Origin: Natronolimnobius sp. AArcel1
Lineage (GTDB): Archaea > Halobacteriota > Halobacteria > Halobacteriales > Natrialbaceae
DNA: 64,000 bases
Assembly (NCBI RefSeq): GCF_011043775.1
Contig: NZ_JAAKXY010000001.1
Coordinates: 349,617 to 413,616 of the forward strand
Direction of reading: 5' to 3'
Under the pieces are notes generated by a model, which saw only the letters and a list, made by a program, of their open reading frames with translations, had not been told where the DNA came from and searched no databases. A program made the position numbers and the translations under genes. The first letter of the stretch is position 1; every line of letters starts with the position of its first letter. Positions 26,802 through 36,210 of the stretch are shown one piece after another.

Positions 26802-27980
26802 TCATACGTTCATCATATCCTTCGTTTCACTTTCGGAGTCCGGTTCAAGTCCCTCGTCGCCACCGATGTCCTGATGACGCGCCCGGATTCGTGGGTTGAA
26901 CACCCGGTCCAGCGACTGTGCGAGCAAGATGAGCCCCATCGCAATACCGGAGATGGCGATCATCGGCACGAGCAGCCAGTGGAGTGCATCAGTGCGGTAC
27001 AGTGCGCCGCTTTGGTAGGCGTTTTCCAACATGACGCCCCAGTTGGCGTCGGAGAACGGCAACACACCCAGGTAGTAGAGTGCAACTGCCGAGAAGATGA
27101 TGTGACGTGCGGCGTTCACCATGTTCACCACGATGTACGGCATCAGGTGTGGCAGAATCTCCTTGATCAGGATCCATCGCGTGGGCATATCCATCGCCCG
27201 AGCAGCCTCAACGAACGACTCGTTTCGGATCGTTAATACTTGCGAGCGGATCGCCCGCGCGAGTCCAGCCCACGCTGCGACGGCCAGTAAGACCCCGAGT
27301 GTGACTGGATTGTTGATCCAGGCCTCGAGCAGCGTTGCCAGCACAATAACGAGTGGCAGTCCTGGGATATTAATAAAGACGTCTGTGATCGAGCTGAGGA
27401 CGGTGTCGACCATCCCACCTTTGTAGCCAGCAACGACGCCGAAGAAGGTGCCGACGGCGACAGTGAAGGCGGCACCCGAGGCCATCATGATCAGGATCGT
27501 TGGTGTCGAGTGGACGGTCATCGAGAGAATGTCACGGCCGTTGGTCGTCGTTCCGAGCGGGTGATCCCAGTTCTCGAACGCGCCAACTAACTGCGGCCCC
27601 TGTGCTGGATGGGTCGGCTCAACCAGATAGACGCCGACCGTTCCGATGATGAAATAGATTCCAAGAATCGCAAAGGCGACGAGTGCCCGCCAATCATTCC
27701 GCAGAATCGACCACGGCGTCCGGATGTACTCCTCGAGGAAACGATCGATGCGGTCGTTGCGTGTTTCTGCGACAGAGGCAGTCGTCTCAAACGGTGAGTC
27801 GCGATCAACCGTTCCACCATCGCTTCGGACGACAGTGGCCTCATCGTCGGCATCGGTGCTCGTTGTGCCAGTGTCGCTCTCGCGAGCAGGCACGAACGCT
27901 TCGACAGAGTCGCCTGAGTGCGTGTCGTCCGAGTTGTGTGTGTCGTCTTCAGAATGCTTCACGGTCTTCACCTCCTGCAC
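26802..27980 (-). CDS. ABC transporter permease, DppC type
   Basis: 392 residues. An unusually long acidic N-terminal cytoplasmic tail (about 90 residues, rich in Asp/Ser/Thr) precedes six membrane segments. The transporter coupling loop EAARAMDMPTRWILIKEILP is present, as is the GTTTNGRDILS periplasmic-loop motif usual in DppC/OppC. The start overlaps the end of the DppB-type gene by 32 bases, indicating coupled translation. Forms the membrane channel of the Dpp/Opp-like importer. Confidence 0.92.
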   Translation of the reverse strand: MQEVKTVKHSEDDTHNSDDTHSGDSVEAFVPARESDTGTTSTDADDEATVVRSDGGTVDRDSPFETTASVAETRNDRIDRFLEEYIRTPWSILRNDWRALVAFAILGIYFIIGTVGVYLVEPTHPAQGPQLVGAFENWDHPLGTTTNGRDILSMTVHSTPTILIMMASGAAFTVAVGTFFGVVAGYKGGMVDTVLSSITDVFINIPGLPLVIVLATLLEAWINNPVTLGVLLAVAAWAGLARAIRSQVLTIRNESFVEAARAMDMPTRWILIKEILPHLMPYIVVNMVNAARHIIFSAVALYYLGVLPFSDANWGVMLENAYQSGALYRTDALHWLLVPMIAISGIAMGLILLAQSLDRVFNPRIRARHQDIGGDEGLEPDSESETKDMMNV

Positions 27981-28944
27981 GCGGATCGATTTTGCCGTAG
28001 GTCAGATCGGCGATCAGCAACGCGATAACCACGGCGATCGTGATAACGGTAAATGCGCCCATCATAAGCGGGTAATCACGTGCACGTACGGCCTGAATCA
28101 TATAGTACCCCATGCCCCGGTACGAGAAGATTTCCTCGAGGACGATTGCACCACCGAACATCGTCCCGATGGCGATCATCAGTCCGGTATACATCGGAAG
28201 AATCGCGTTCCGGGCGACGTATCGGACGGCAATCGTACTGTCTGGTAGCCCGCGAAGTCTGGCGACGCGCAGGTAGTCTTCACCAAGGACACGCACACTG
28301 TTCCCACGCATCGTCAGTGATGCCGCGCCGGAGGCGACGAACATCGAGAAGACAGGTAATGCTGCGTGATGGATAATCCCGAGCATAAACGGGAGGTTGA
28401 AGCCGGCTTCGACACCGGTCGGTCGGCGACCCCCAGTTGGGAACCAGTTGAGGCGGTAGGCGAAAGTCATCAACAGCAACAGTGCGAGCACGTAGAACGG
28501 AATCGACGTGAGGACTGTCGCGTAGCCAGTGAACGCAACATCGAATTTGCTGCCTTCCCAGTACGCCATCAGCGCGCCGAGTGAGATGCCCACGACGAAG
28601 CCGATAAAGATCGCCCAACTCATGACGAACAGCGTCCACGGGATGGCATCAGCCATAATCGAGGTGACCGTGGCGTTCTGGCTCATCGAGTAGCCCATAT
28701 CTCCCTGAAGCATCGCCGTCATATAGTCGATGTAGGCGATATGCATCGGGGCTTCAGGGTTGATATTCATGTAAATCTCTGCAAGCTCGTACGCCTCCTG
28801 GGGGTTGTCTAACTCAGGGCCGATCTGTGCGACAAAAGCGTCGACCGGATTCCCCGGCATCATCCGCGTCAAAACAAACGCCAGGGTCATCACTGCCCAA
28901 ATAGTGAAAAGGCCCTGGCCAAGCCGTCGTATTTTCCAATTCAT
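27949..28944 (-). CDS. ABC transporter permease, DppB type
   Basis: 331 residues: N-terminal helix (GLFTIWAVMTLAFVLTRMMPGNPVD, the conserved DppB/OppB opening), five more membrane segments and the coupling loop RVARLRGLPDSTIAVRYVARNAILP. It is followed with overlap by the DppC-type gene and preceded, 81 bases away, by its binding protein. The 28945-29025 spacer holds AT-rich sequence (AATACTAATGATACC on the minus strand) that may be an internal promoter. Confidence 0.92.
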   Translation of the reverse strand: MNWKIRRLGQGLFTIWAVMTLAFVLTRMMPGNPVDAFVAQIGPELDNPQEAYELAEIYMNINPEAPMHIAYIDYMTAMLQGDMGYSMSQNATVTSIMADAIPWTLFVMSWAIFIGFVVGISLGALMAYWEGSKFDVAFTGYATVLTSIPFYVLALLLLMTFAYRLNWFPTGGRRPTGVEAGFNLPFMLGIIHHAALPVFSMFVASGAASLTMRGNSVRVLGEDYLRVARLRGLPDSTIAVRYVARNAILPMYTGLMIAIGTMFGGAIVLEEIFSYRGMGYYMIQAVRARDYPLMMGAFTVITIAVVIALLIADLTYGKIDPRAGGEDREAF

Positions 28945-29025
28945 TGTATAGCTACGTCGTGATACGGTATCATTAGTATTGTGGTATTTGGTACCGTGGC
29001 GAATACGGATTTGGATAGAGCGGGA

Positions 29026-30891
29026 CTACTCTTCGTACGGGATCAGTTCAGCGTCCGGAATCTTCGTCAGGTTGAACTCGGCGACCCGATTGTCGAGTAG
29101 TTCCTCAGGCGCGTCAACGTGCCACTCGTCGGAACGGATCGCACCGTAGTCACCCGCGATGACGACTCCGTACATCGGCAGTGTCTGGTTGAGCCACCAG
29201 GCCAACCGCTCGATGTACTCATCGTCACCAGTGAGGTGGAGCTGTTCGATCTCGTCCATGACAGTCAGTTCCATCGTCCCACTGGCGTCAGGGTTCCCGA
29301 TTTCATCAGGAATTTCCCATGTTTCGCTTTCGTAGTCGACGTGATTCAGCTGGCTGAACCACTCCCAAACGTGGTCGACGAACGTCAGTCCCATGATCGA
29401 GAACACGGGATGGTTGTCGAAGAGAAGGTCGTGATCGCCGTCGAAGCGACTCTCACCGTACGTCGCCTCATCAACCGCGTTGAGCGTCGCGTCGAATCCA
29501 AACTCCTCGAGTTGATACTGCACGGAGTCGAGGGCATCAACCTGCACGCTCGTTCCCGACTGGGCGAGTAACTCGAGTTCGGCCGGGTCGCCGTCCTCGT
29601 CGTACCACATGCCGTCGTCTAGCTGGTAGCCAGCTTCTTCCATCAGCTCCGTAGCCCGGTCGAGGTCGGTATCGTAGTTGTCGTAGCCCTCAACATCGAC
29701 GACTCCCTCGTCGACTGCGGTCTGGTTGAGGAGCGTCGGTGGCAGTTCGTACAGTTCGTACTCTTCGGGGACGGACGTCCAGATTTGCTCCCGATCAAGT
29801 GCACAGGCGATGGCTTTCCGGACGTTTTCGTCGGCTGTAATCGGCTGGTTGGTCGGATTACTGGCGGGCGAATCAGACCAGTCGTAGTCGCCGAAATTAA
29901 ACAAAATTGACCAGAGGTGGTCGTAATCACGGTTGATTTCGTGGTGTGGTGGGAGCTGGTCCATAACGTCAGGCGACTCCGGCAGATTGAGGCCGATCGA
30001 ATCGACCGACTCCTCCATAAACGCGAGCACCTGGTCTTCGTGGTGCTCGATAACGTACTCCTCAAAGTAGATATTGTCCGCGTTCGGGTGATCATCGTAG
30101 ACCGTCCCGACGAACGACGTATCCGTCACTTCCTCGAGTTCGAATGGGCCGTTTCCGACAATGTCGTCAACGTCTGGCGACCACTCCTGGAACTCAGAGA
30201 CAAGTTCGGTTGCCTCGTCGCTTTCAGCATCGACATCCAGTAAATCATCGCGCCACTCCCCGAACGAGGGTGAACCGACGTCCTCCTTGATAATTACGAG
30301 GTCATCAGCGAGTTCGTTCGCGAGAACGGACTCCATCGTAAAGTCATCGCGAAGGTAATAGCGAATCGCATACTCGTCGACGATTTCGTAATCTTCGATG
30401 TAGGAACTTGCATGCGAATCTGGAGACGTGATATCAGAGATACGGAACCGAATATCAATATCAGTAGCAATATCTGCAGTCGTAACCGAATCGCCGTCGT
30501 GCCACGTCCAGTTGTCGCTGAGTTCGAGCAACAGCGAATCGCCTTCGTCTTCCCAATTCTCTGCAATCACGCCCTCGAAGGAATCGTGGCTGTGGTAGTG
30601 AACGAGTAGTGGATCGTAGATCAGTCCCGGTGGATCGAAGTTCGCCATCTCATCGGATGGATCGTACGGATTCCACGACGCGTTGTCCATCCCGTAGGTT
30701 CCCCGGTGGAGCGACTTCGTAAACTGGCGGTCGACTCGCTCATCGACTGGGTCACGATCACCCGCTGGGTCCTCCCCATTCCCTTCGTCGGTGGCACACC
30801 CCGCAAGTGCTGCCACCCCTCCTGCAACGCCTGCTTTTAACGCAGTCCGTCGAGTGATGGTGCTACGCCAATCATTGCTATTCGTTGGCAT
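29026..30891 (-). CDS. ABC transporter solute-binding lipoprotein, family 5 (Dpp/Opp type)
   Basis: 621 residues from the ATG at 30891; the ATG at 30906 lies upstream of the transcript start predicted from the TATA element at 30917-30927. Twin-arginine signal TITRRTALKAGVAGG and lipobox LAGC. Very similar in full length to the orphan binding protein at 7358-9232, with the greatest divergence in the signal region and linker. First gene of the transporter cluster that continues with DppB, DppC and the fused ATPase. Cargo is probably an acidic oligosaccharide given the enzymes around, but the family also binds peptides. Confidence 0.9.
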   Translation of the reverse strand: MPTNSNDWRSTITRRTALKAGVAGGVAALAGCATDEGNGEDPAGDRDPVDERVDRQFTKSLHRGTYGMDNASWNPYDPSDEMANFDPPGLIYDPLLVHYHSHDSFEGVIAENWEDEGDSLLLELSDNWTWHDGDSVTTADIATDIDIRFRISDITSPDSHASSYIEDYEIVDEYAIRYYLRDDFTMESVLANELADDLVIIKEDVGSPSFGEWRDDLLDVDAESDEATELVSEFQEWSPDVDDIVGNGPFELEEVTDTSFVGTVYDDHPNADNIYFEEYVIEHHEDQVLAFMEESVDSIGLNLPESPDVMDQLPPHHEINRDYDHLWSILFNFGDYDWSDSPASNPTNQPITADENVRKAIACALDREQIWTSVPEEYELYELPPTLLNQTAVDEGVVDVEGYDNYDTDLDRATELMEEAGYQLDDGMWYDEDGDPAELELLAQSGTSVQVDALDSVQYQLEEFGFDATLNAVDEATYGESRFDGDHDLLFDNHPVFSIMGLTFVDHVWEWFSQLNHVDYESETWEIPDEIGNPDASGTMELTVMDEIEQLHLTGDDEYIERLAWWLNQTLPMYGVVIAGDYGAIRSDEWHVDAPEELLDNRVAEFNLTKIPDAELIPYEE

Positions 30892-30916
30892 CGGCCAAGT
30901 GTTCATGATAGACTCA

Positions 30917-30927
30917 TATATATTTTT
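30917..30927 (-). promoter_or_regulatory. TATA element of the Dpp-like transporter cluster
   Basis: On the minus strand the bases read AAAAATATATA, centred about 28 bases before the ATG at 30891 but only about 15 before 30906. This supports the later ATG and a leaderless or near-leaderless mRNA, as in the paralogue at 7358. Confidence 0.55.
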
Positions 30928-31027
30928 CCAATCAACCAGTCCGCTGTCGTGGCCTCCCTGTCACGATCACTCATCGTCACCACTGGAGTACAAACTTATA
31001 TTTCGATAGCTTTCAACTAGTCAAGCG

Positions 31028-31231
31028 ATGAACCGCACTCGGCCCGTCCTCAAGTTGGTGTTTGCGTTCAACATGGTTGTTCTCCTCTTGCTCGCGTTTT
31101 CCTATCCGTTCCTCGAGCCGGGGAGTGACTCCTACGTTGCTGCAACGATTACGCTCGTTCTCAGTCTCGTCATGTTGGCCCTCGTTGCTGTCCTTACCTA
31201 TACTGGGTTCGACGCGTTCGATAAGTTTTGA
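31028..31231 (+). CDS. Small two-helix membrane protein
   Basis: 67 residues, two hydrophobic helices (about 8-27 and 38-60) joined by EPGSDSY and ending GFDAFDKF. CTTATATTT at about 30995-31003 sits 25-33 bases before the ATG, supporting a leaderless transcript and a genuine gene. Divergent from the transporter cluster. Function unknown. Confidence 0.6.
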   Translation: MNRTRPVLKLVFAFNMVVLLLLAFSYPFLEPGSDSYVAATITLVLSLVMLALVAVLTYTGFDAFDKF

Positions 31232-31821
31232 TTCGATTGGGACTCTCGGTTTGTCAGTCCAACCACGACTGGCTGTTGGGTAGATAGTACTACTGAAAGA
31301 ACACTATCGCGGCGACCAGCAGTCGTACGCGGTGACTATCACGGAACCCCGTACGAACGTGTTCGGTAGTGGCGGACGAAATTCCACAGAGAGTGTCGAA
31401 ACGAGACCGATGTCTCTGATAGTCCAGTCGGAGACCAATACGTATCGGCCTCGAAATCCGAGTTAGACCGTGGAACACGCTCACTCCCTGGCGTTTGCGC
31501 CCGGAGTATGGAGATGAGCGAACGCCGGTAGTACACCAATTCATTCCGAAATCTGTCCGGTGACACCGGATAATTGGCAGTCAACTGCAAGAGAACTGAC
31601 GTTGAATGTGGCCCTATTCGACCGTTTTCAGCACCCATACCGAAACACCTGCAGAGATTCCTTGCCGTCTCTAGTGCAACACGAGACACGATGATCCAGG
31701 AATTAATACAGTAGTACTAATGTAAAATAGCGTGTTGAATCGCTCGTCGAACGTGTTTACCGTGTTACAGCAAGACATCCACGTTCGCTCAGGCCGGACA
31801 ACGTGTCGTGCATGAGGATGG
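31232..31821. other. Gene-free region containing a possible mobile-element relic
   Basis: 590 bases without an intact gene between the small membrane protein and the PL22 stop. It includes the 435-base segment bounded by 11-base inverted repeats listed next. The remainder shows no conserved protein reading. Confidence 0.5.
31285..31719. mobile_element. Possible insertion-sequence or MITE relic with 11-bp inverted ends
   Basis: TAGTACTACTG at 31285-31295 and its exact reverse complement CAGTAGTACTA at 31709-31719 bound 435 bases. On the minus strand one frame just inside the left end finishes with VRLLVAAIVFFQ and stops inside the repeat itself, the way transposase genes often end at an element terminus, but the frame is broken and I cannot place it in a transposase family. 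The palindrome AGTACT inside both ends could be a target duplication. Degenerate at best. Confidence 0.35.
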
Positions 31822-33018
31822 TCACTCTCCGATGGAACTTCCCCGGTCGGGCAGTTTCGATACGTCATCGGGAACGTCAACCAGATACACGTCACTGTCG
31901 GTCCCACCGTGTGAGCTATCGAACGCAACGCGAGTTCCGTCTGGACTCATCCGGGAGTGTGGATGGACATCATCATCACTAGCCCACTCATGCGTTGCGA
32001 GCGCTCGTGGTCCCTCGTAGGTCTCCGTGTCAGCGTCCCACTCCCAGAGTAAGAGTGCATGGGGGCCGCGATGTGAGCCATCACCAACGACGAGGTCTCG
32101 AGTGCGACTATGAAAGTGGGTATAGACAGTTGGTGCGGGCCATTCGCGTCGGTCGGTGCCGTCGTATCGAATCTGCCCGAAGAAGGCATCGCGGTCTTCG
32201 CGGGGACCCTGCCAGCCGTGATACCCGACATATTTGCCGTCGTCCAGCCAGTACTCGTGTCCGACTGCTTCGTCTTCAGCAGTCGGTCGAATCTGCCACG
32301 TTTCATCGGTCTCGAGGTTCAGCCCCCAGATTCTGTCGACATCTTCCCAGGGACCTTCCTCGCAGTAGGTGAGCCGGTCCGAGTGCTCCGGCGCGGGCGA
32401 CGGGTTGACATGCGTGAGCCAGCGCTCCGTATCGACGTGAACCGTTGGCTCTCGCTCCGGTTCGTCAATCGGGACCGAGATAACCTGCGAGTGTGGCTTC
32501 GCTGCGAGTCGCTTGGCCATCCACGCCTCGCGGTCTTCCGGATCCTTCTCGTCATCGAGTGGGAGTTGCTCCGAGATTGCAGCGACGGCTCGTGTCCCAT
32601 CGGCCGTCCCACCCAAATGCCCGCCGTTGTAGCCCGCAGGGAGCGTGTAGTGCGTCTCGAGAGCAAGTGACTCGAGGTCAAGCGAGACAAGGTGGCCGTC
32701 ACACCAAAAGAGCGCAACGGGATGGTTCGGACACCGCGTCACGCCGCTGATATTGTATGAGAGGTCGGTGAGTTGTGTGAGTTCGCCCGACTCGAGAGAA
32801 ATCGAGTAGAGGTCACGCGTGTCGCCGCGGTCCGAGCGTATCAGGAGTCGGTCGCCGTCGTCGTAAAACGCCGGTTCGGTAAAGTACAGGTGCCAGTCGC
32901 CAGCCGAATGCGTCGTTAGCCGATGGACGGTCGCGCCCGTCTCCGGATCGGTCGTCGTTTCCCGTTCGGCTGGCCACGTTCGACCAGCATCTGGCCCCTG
33001 TGTGAGGTGTGTCGTCAT
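31822..33018 (-). CDS. ogl: Oligogalacturonate lyase, polysaccharide lyase family 22
   Basis: 398 residues from the ATG at 33018 (MTTHLTQGPDAGRTWPAE). A seven-bladed propeller of the Ogl family with repeated strands such as LYSISLESGELTQLTDL, HLVSLDLESLALETHY and WGLNLETDETWQI, and conserved His/metal segments GHLGG, HVNPSP, GHEYW and HFHSRT. These enzymes split short oligogalacturonides in the cytoplasm by beta-elimination to give 4-deoxy-5-ketouronate. No signal peptide. It lies next to the GH115 gene on the same strand, with about 110 bases between. This is the clearest pectin-specific marker in the window. Confidence 0.9.
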   Translation of the reverse strand: MTTHLTQGPDAGRTWPAERETTTDPETGATVHRLTTHSAGDWHLYFTEPAFYDDGDRLLIRSDRGDTRDLYSISLESGELTQLTDLSYNISGVTRCPNHPVALFWCDGHLVSLDLESLALETHYTLPAGYNGGHLGGTADGTRAVAAISEQLPLDDEKDPEDREAWMAKRLAAKPHSQVISVPIDEPEREPTVHVDTERWLTHVNPSPAPEHSDRLTYCEEGPWEDVDRIWGLNLETDETWQIRPTAEDEAVGHEYWLDDGKYVGYHGWQGPREDRDAFFGQIRYDGTDRREWPAPTVYTHFHSRTRDLVVGDGSHRGPHALLLWEWDADTETYEGPRALATHEWASDDDVHPHSRMSPDGTRVAFDSSHGGTDSDVYLVDVPDDVSKLPDRGSSIGE

Positions 33019-33129
33019 AGCATGTTTCTCCGCCGACGGACACAAAAACCTTCGCTAGCCGGGGATTCAGAGAGGTGTGACAGTTGGGAAACAGCACGCA
33101 CTCGTGGATAACTGCCACTTCCAGTCGCC

Positions 33130-34272
33130 TCACTCGAGGCGTCGATCCCGCGTCTCTCGAGGACCGAGAGACGACCGCCGGGTGTCGTCGTCCGTGTAGA
33201 CGACAATCCGGTCGATGACGACACTCGGATCGACCGCGTACACCGAAAGCGTCTGCCGGCCGGGAGCCGACACCTCGTGATGCGTTCGCGAGAGAACACT
33301 CGAGCGACACACATTTTCTTGCCACTGCGGGTCGTGCTCGCCGCCGTTTGCGTCGAAATCGACGACTCTCGGTTCGCCGTCACCGACTGCCACGGCGTAC
33401 CGGTGGGGCGTCTCGTCAGTCGGCGCGTGCGTCGGCAAGAGCTGTATCTCGATGCACACCTCCTCGGCAGCGCTCGAGATCTCGAGGTCGTACTCGAGGC
33501 GGGCCGCATCCGACGCGATAGTTGCGGCGTCTGCAGCGAGTCGTGGCCCGTCAAGCGGTCGGCTGACCATCGTCGTACCGGTCGTTCGACTGAGTCCGTC
33601 AACGGGTTCCCAACGGGTTTCGCCCTGCTCGAGTGCCGTCGGCCCCTCGGCGTCAAGTGCGATTCGGTCGTTCGATTCGACGAACAGCGGCGTTCGGGCA
33701 GTGTCTTCGCCAACCGCCGACAACGGTCGCGGCCGAATCGGCACCGATACCTCGAGTTCACGACCGGCACCCGCAATCTGTATCGTCCCAGTTGTCGGTT
33801 CGTCGGGTGCATCGTCCCAGTCGACACCGACCCAGAGACGCTCGTCCTCCTCTAACGTCCCCGACGTGTGCGCGATGGTGAGCCACGCCTCGTTGGCTGT
33901 CGCTGTCCACTCGATGCTCCCCGAGCCACGATTGTAGCAGTCGATGAACCGTCGGCGCTCGAGTCCCTGGACAATCGTCGGCACTTCGCGATTGCGGACG
34001 CCAGTGCCAGCGACGCCGGCCTCGCCTTCGACGGTCACCTCGAGTGTTGGCTCCTGCTCGTCGGTCACGCGGCCAGTTGCTGGCAGGTCGAACGCCGGCA
34101 GCTCCCGCGGGTTCGCGGACAGCATCCGTCGCCACTTGCCGTCCGCTGTCGCGTTATACTGTCTCGTCGCCGTCTCGAGGTGGGCAAACGCGTTCTCAGC
34201 GTACTGAGCGTACATCTCAGCAGCGGTTTGCCCCTGTCCCGCGTAGAGACGACTCCGCATCGCCGTGAGCAC
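33130..34272 (-). CDS. GH115 C-terminal part, separated from its N-terminal part by one in-frame TGA
   Basis: Up to 380 residues if started at the GTG at 34272. It begins in the last helices of the GH115 catalytic region (YAGQGQTAAEMYAQYAENAF and DGKWRRMLSANPRELPAF) and continues with the beta-sandwich C-terminal domains (FIDCYNRGSGSIEWTATANE, LWVGVDWDDAP) and a second jelly-roll ending VIDRIVVYTDD. Reading from the upstream half crosses a single TGA (34288-34290) in the same frame, then AINEGVLTAM. No TATA element or ribosome site is visible, so separate expression would depend on re-initiation just after the TGA. Probably half of a nonsense-disrupted gene. Confidence 0.75.
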   Translation of the reverse strand: MLTAMRSRLYAGQGQTAAEMYAQYAENAFAHLETATRQYNATADGKWRRMLSANPRELPAFDLPATGRVTDEQEPTLEVTVEGEAGVAGTGVRNREVPTIVQGLERRRFIDCYNRGSGSIEWTATANEAWLTIAHTSGTLEEDERLWVGVDWDDAPDEPTTGTIQIAGAGRELEVSVPIRPRPLSAVGEDTARTPLFVESNDRIALDAEGPTALEQGETRWEPVDGLSRTTGTTMVSRPLDGPRLAADAATIASDAARLEYDLEISSAAEEVCIEIQLLPTHAPTDETPHRYAVAVGDGEPRVVDFDANGGEHDPQWQENVCRSSVLSRTHHEVSAPGRQTLSVYAVDPSVVIDRIVVYTDDDTRRSSLGPRETRDRRLE

Positions 34273-34287
34273 ACCCTCGTTGATCGC

Positions 34288-36078
34288 TCACGACGCTCGA
34301 ATGGGGTACTCGACGAGGTGGAAGAACGCCGTTCGCACGTTGTCGGGCAGCGACGAGGCGATCTCGGCGGCTCGTTCGTCGATTTGCTCGTAGGCCTCGA
34401 GGCGGCGCTCGGCTTCGTCGCCGTGGGCAATCGCACTGAACTCGGGTTCGTTCTTCTCGGTGTTCGGGTAGACGCTGTTCCAGCCGAGGTGTTCGGGCTT
34501 TCGTGCGAGCGCGAGTCGGTAGTACTCCGTGAGTATGTCGGCGATTTCGTCTGCGCGTTCCGGCCGGAACTCGCGGGCTGCCCACTGTGTCAGCCACTCC
34601 GTCTCCGAACGCGCCGCAGTCGACTCGAGATCCCAGGCTAACTCGAGGAAGTACTCAGTCTCTTTCTCAGCGGGCTTGAGGTCACCGACGTTAGCCATCC
34701 AGAACGTATCAGCGCCGTGGCGGTAGGCTCGTACCAGTTCCTGGCGGATCAGCGCCGGCGGAATCGAGCAAAGCCACTGGTGGTCGTGCGGACGACCCCA
34801 GTACGAGAGGTGATAGTAAACGCCGTGGCCACCGGCTCGCTCCCGCTCGTCTTCCCTCGGCAGTCGGCGCATGAACCCGAAGTTGTCGTCGGGCCAGACG
34901 AGACAGACATCGTCGGGAACGTCGACTCCCTCGCGGTAGATCTCGAGTGTCTCCTTGTACGGACAGAAAATCTGCGGGATGGATTCGACCGGTGATGTGT
35001 GATGCTCGTCGAGGATCTCGCGCTGCTCGTCGATCACCTGTTGAAGTAAGTCGGCGCGCTCCTCGAGCGTGTCGCCGCCGGGCATCCCCGAGTCGTGAAT
35101 GCCGCGCATTCCGATGGTGAACATGTTTTCGGAGCCCGCAACGTCTTCTACGCGGTCGGTCCAGTACTGCCGGATCGTCTCGGCGTTGGTCTCGTAGTTC
35201 CACTCGCCGTGTACGTCGGCGTCCCACTCGCCGACGTTGTTCCGGTGCATCGGCTCGCAGTGAGAGGTTCCGACGACGATGTGATAGCGGTCGGCGGCTT
35301 CGGCCGTCCCCTCACACTGGTAGAACGCTTTCGTCCCCTCGTGCATCGCCGGCCAGATCGTGTTCGCTTTGAGCCGTAACAGGAGTTCGAACAGCCGTTC
35401 GTACGTTTTCGGCCCGATTCCATCCGGCACCTCGGGTTCGTGGGTGTGCTGTGCCCACTCGCGAATGCCGAAATCCTCGTCGTTGATGAACACGCCCCGA
35501 TAGCGAACCGACGGCGGTCCCGCCCACTCGAGGCCGTGACTCACATACAATTCGTCGTAGTCGGCAGTTGGCACGTCCGCCCACCAGTACCACGGCGAGA
35601 CGCCGATTTTCCGTGCGAATTCGTAGACGCCGTATGCGGTTCCACGGGGGTCGCTACCGGCGATGAGCAGCGTTTCGTCCGTTCCGAACAAGGACGTACC
35701 GGTGTCATCGGCTGTCGATTCCGCAGCGATGAGATAGCTCTCTGGTCCCTCGAGTCCGTCGTCCTCGCTTCTGTGCGTCTCGAGAACCTGCTCGACCGCG
35801 CGATCAAAGACAGCGTCGACGCCGTACGTCCCGACGATGATGGCTCGCTCGCCGCAGTCCTCGAGGCCGCGCTCGCGGGCTGGTCGCTGGCCCGTTACGC
35901 GTTCGATGTCGTCTTGGAGGTCGCTGGTTGCGATTTCGACGACTGACTCGGTGGCAACGTACCGAATCGGAGCAGCCGAATCGGTGACAAGCGAGATGGC
36001 GTCACACTGGCCCCTCTCGCTGCTATCGCGGCCGTCTGTTCCGCGTATCGCGATCCCGTCTGCATCCGTGTCGGTCAT
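34288..36078 (-). CDS. GH115 xylan alpha-1,2-glucuronidase, N-terminal part (premature stop)
   Basis: 596 residues. GH115 enzymes remove (4-O-methyl-)glucuronic acid from internal or terminal sugar residues. N-terminal alpha/beta domain with DETLLIAGSDPRGTAYGVYEF, then the catalytic barrel: WADVPTADYDE, YRGVFINDEDFG, LLLRLKANTIWPAMHEG, GTSHCEPMHRNN, FTIGMRGIHDSGMPG, VWPDDNFGF and YYHLSYWGRPHDHQW. Ends at TGA 34288-34290 inside EYPIRAS, where family members continue without a break; the next codons of the same frame resume a typical GH115 sequence. The two parts together give about 981 residues, a normal GH115 length. No signal peptide. Without the missing part the enzyme is probably inactive or weak. 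Confidence 0.85.
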   Translation of the reverse strand: MTDTDADGIAIRGTDGRDSSERGQCDAISLVTDSAAPIRYVATESVVEIATSDLQDDIERVTGQRPARERGLEDCGERAIIVGTYGVDAVFDRAVEQVLETHRSEDDGLEGPESYLIAAESTADDTGTSLFGTDETLLIAGSDPRGTAYGVYEFARKIGVSPWYWWADVPTADYDELYVSHGLEWAGPPSVRYRGVFINDEDFGIREWAQHTHEPEVPDGIGPKTYERLFELLLRLKANTIWPAMHEGTKAFYQCEGTAEAADRYHIVVGTSHCEPMHRNNVGEWDADVHGEWNYETNAETIRQYWTDRVEDVAGSENMFTIGMRGIHDSGMPGGDTLEERADLLQQVIDEQREILDEHHTSPVESIPQIFCPYKETLEIYREGVDVPDDVCLVWPDDNFGFMRRLPREDERERAGGHGVYYHLSYWGRPHDHQWLCSIPPALIRQELVRAYRHGADTFWMANVGDLKPAEKETEYFLELAWDLESTAARSETEWLTQWAAREFRPERADEIADILTEYYRLALARKPEHLGWNSVYPNTEKNEPEFSAIAHGDEAERRLEAYEQIDERAAEIASSLPDNVRTAFFHLVEYPIRAS

Positions 36079-36210
36079 GTGCTACACTGCTATCGTGCAT
36101 GACTATTAGTCTGTTTGCTTACCGTTGTTGCTTACCACAAACGGTGGCCAACTGCGACTCACCCAGTACTGGTCCCTAGCTTTTTGAGTATCTGCTGCGT
36201 TGACGGTCGT

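Noticed and set aside
34288-34290. TGA in GH115 as selenocysteine
   Set aside because: Selenocysteine is not known in haloarchaea, the family has no conserved Cys here, and no insertion element was seen. A nonsense change is simpler.
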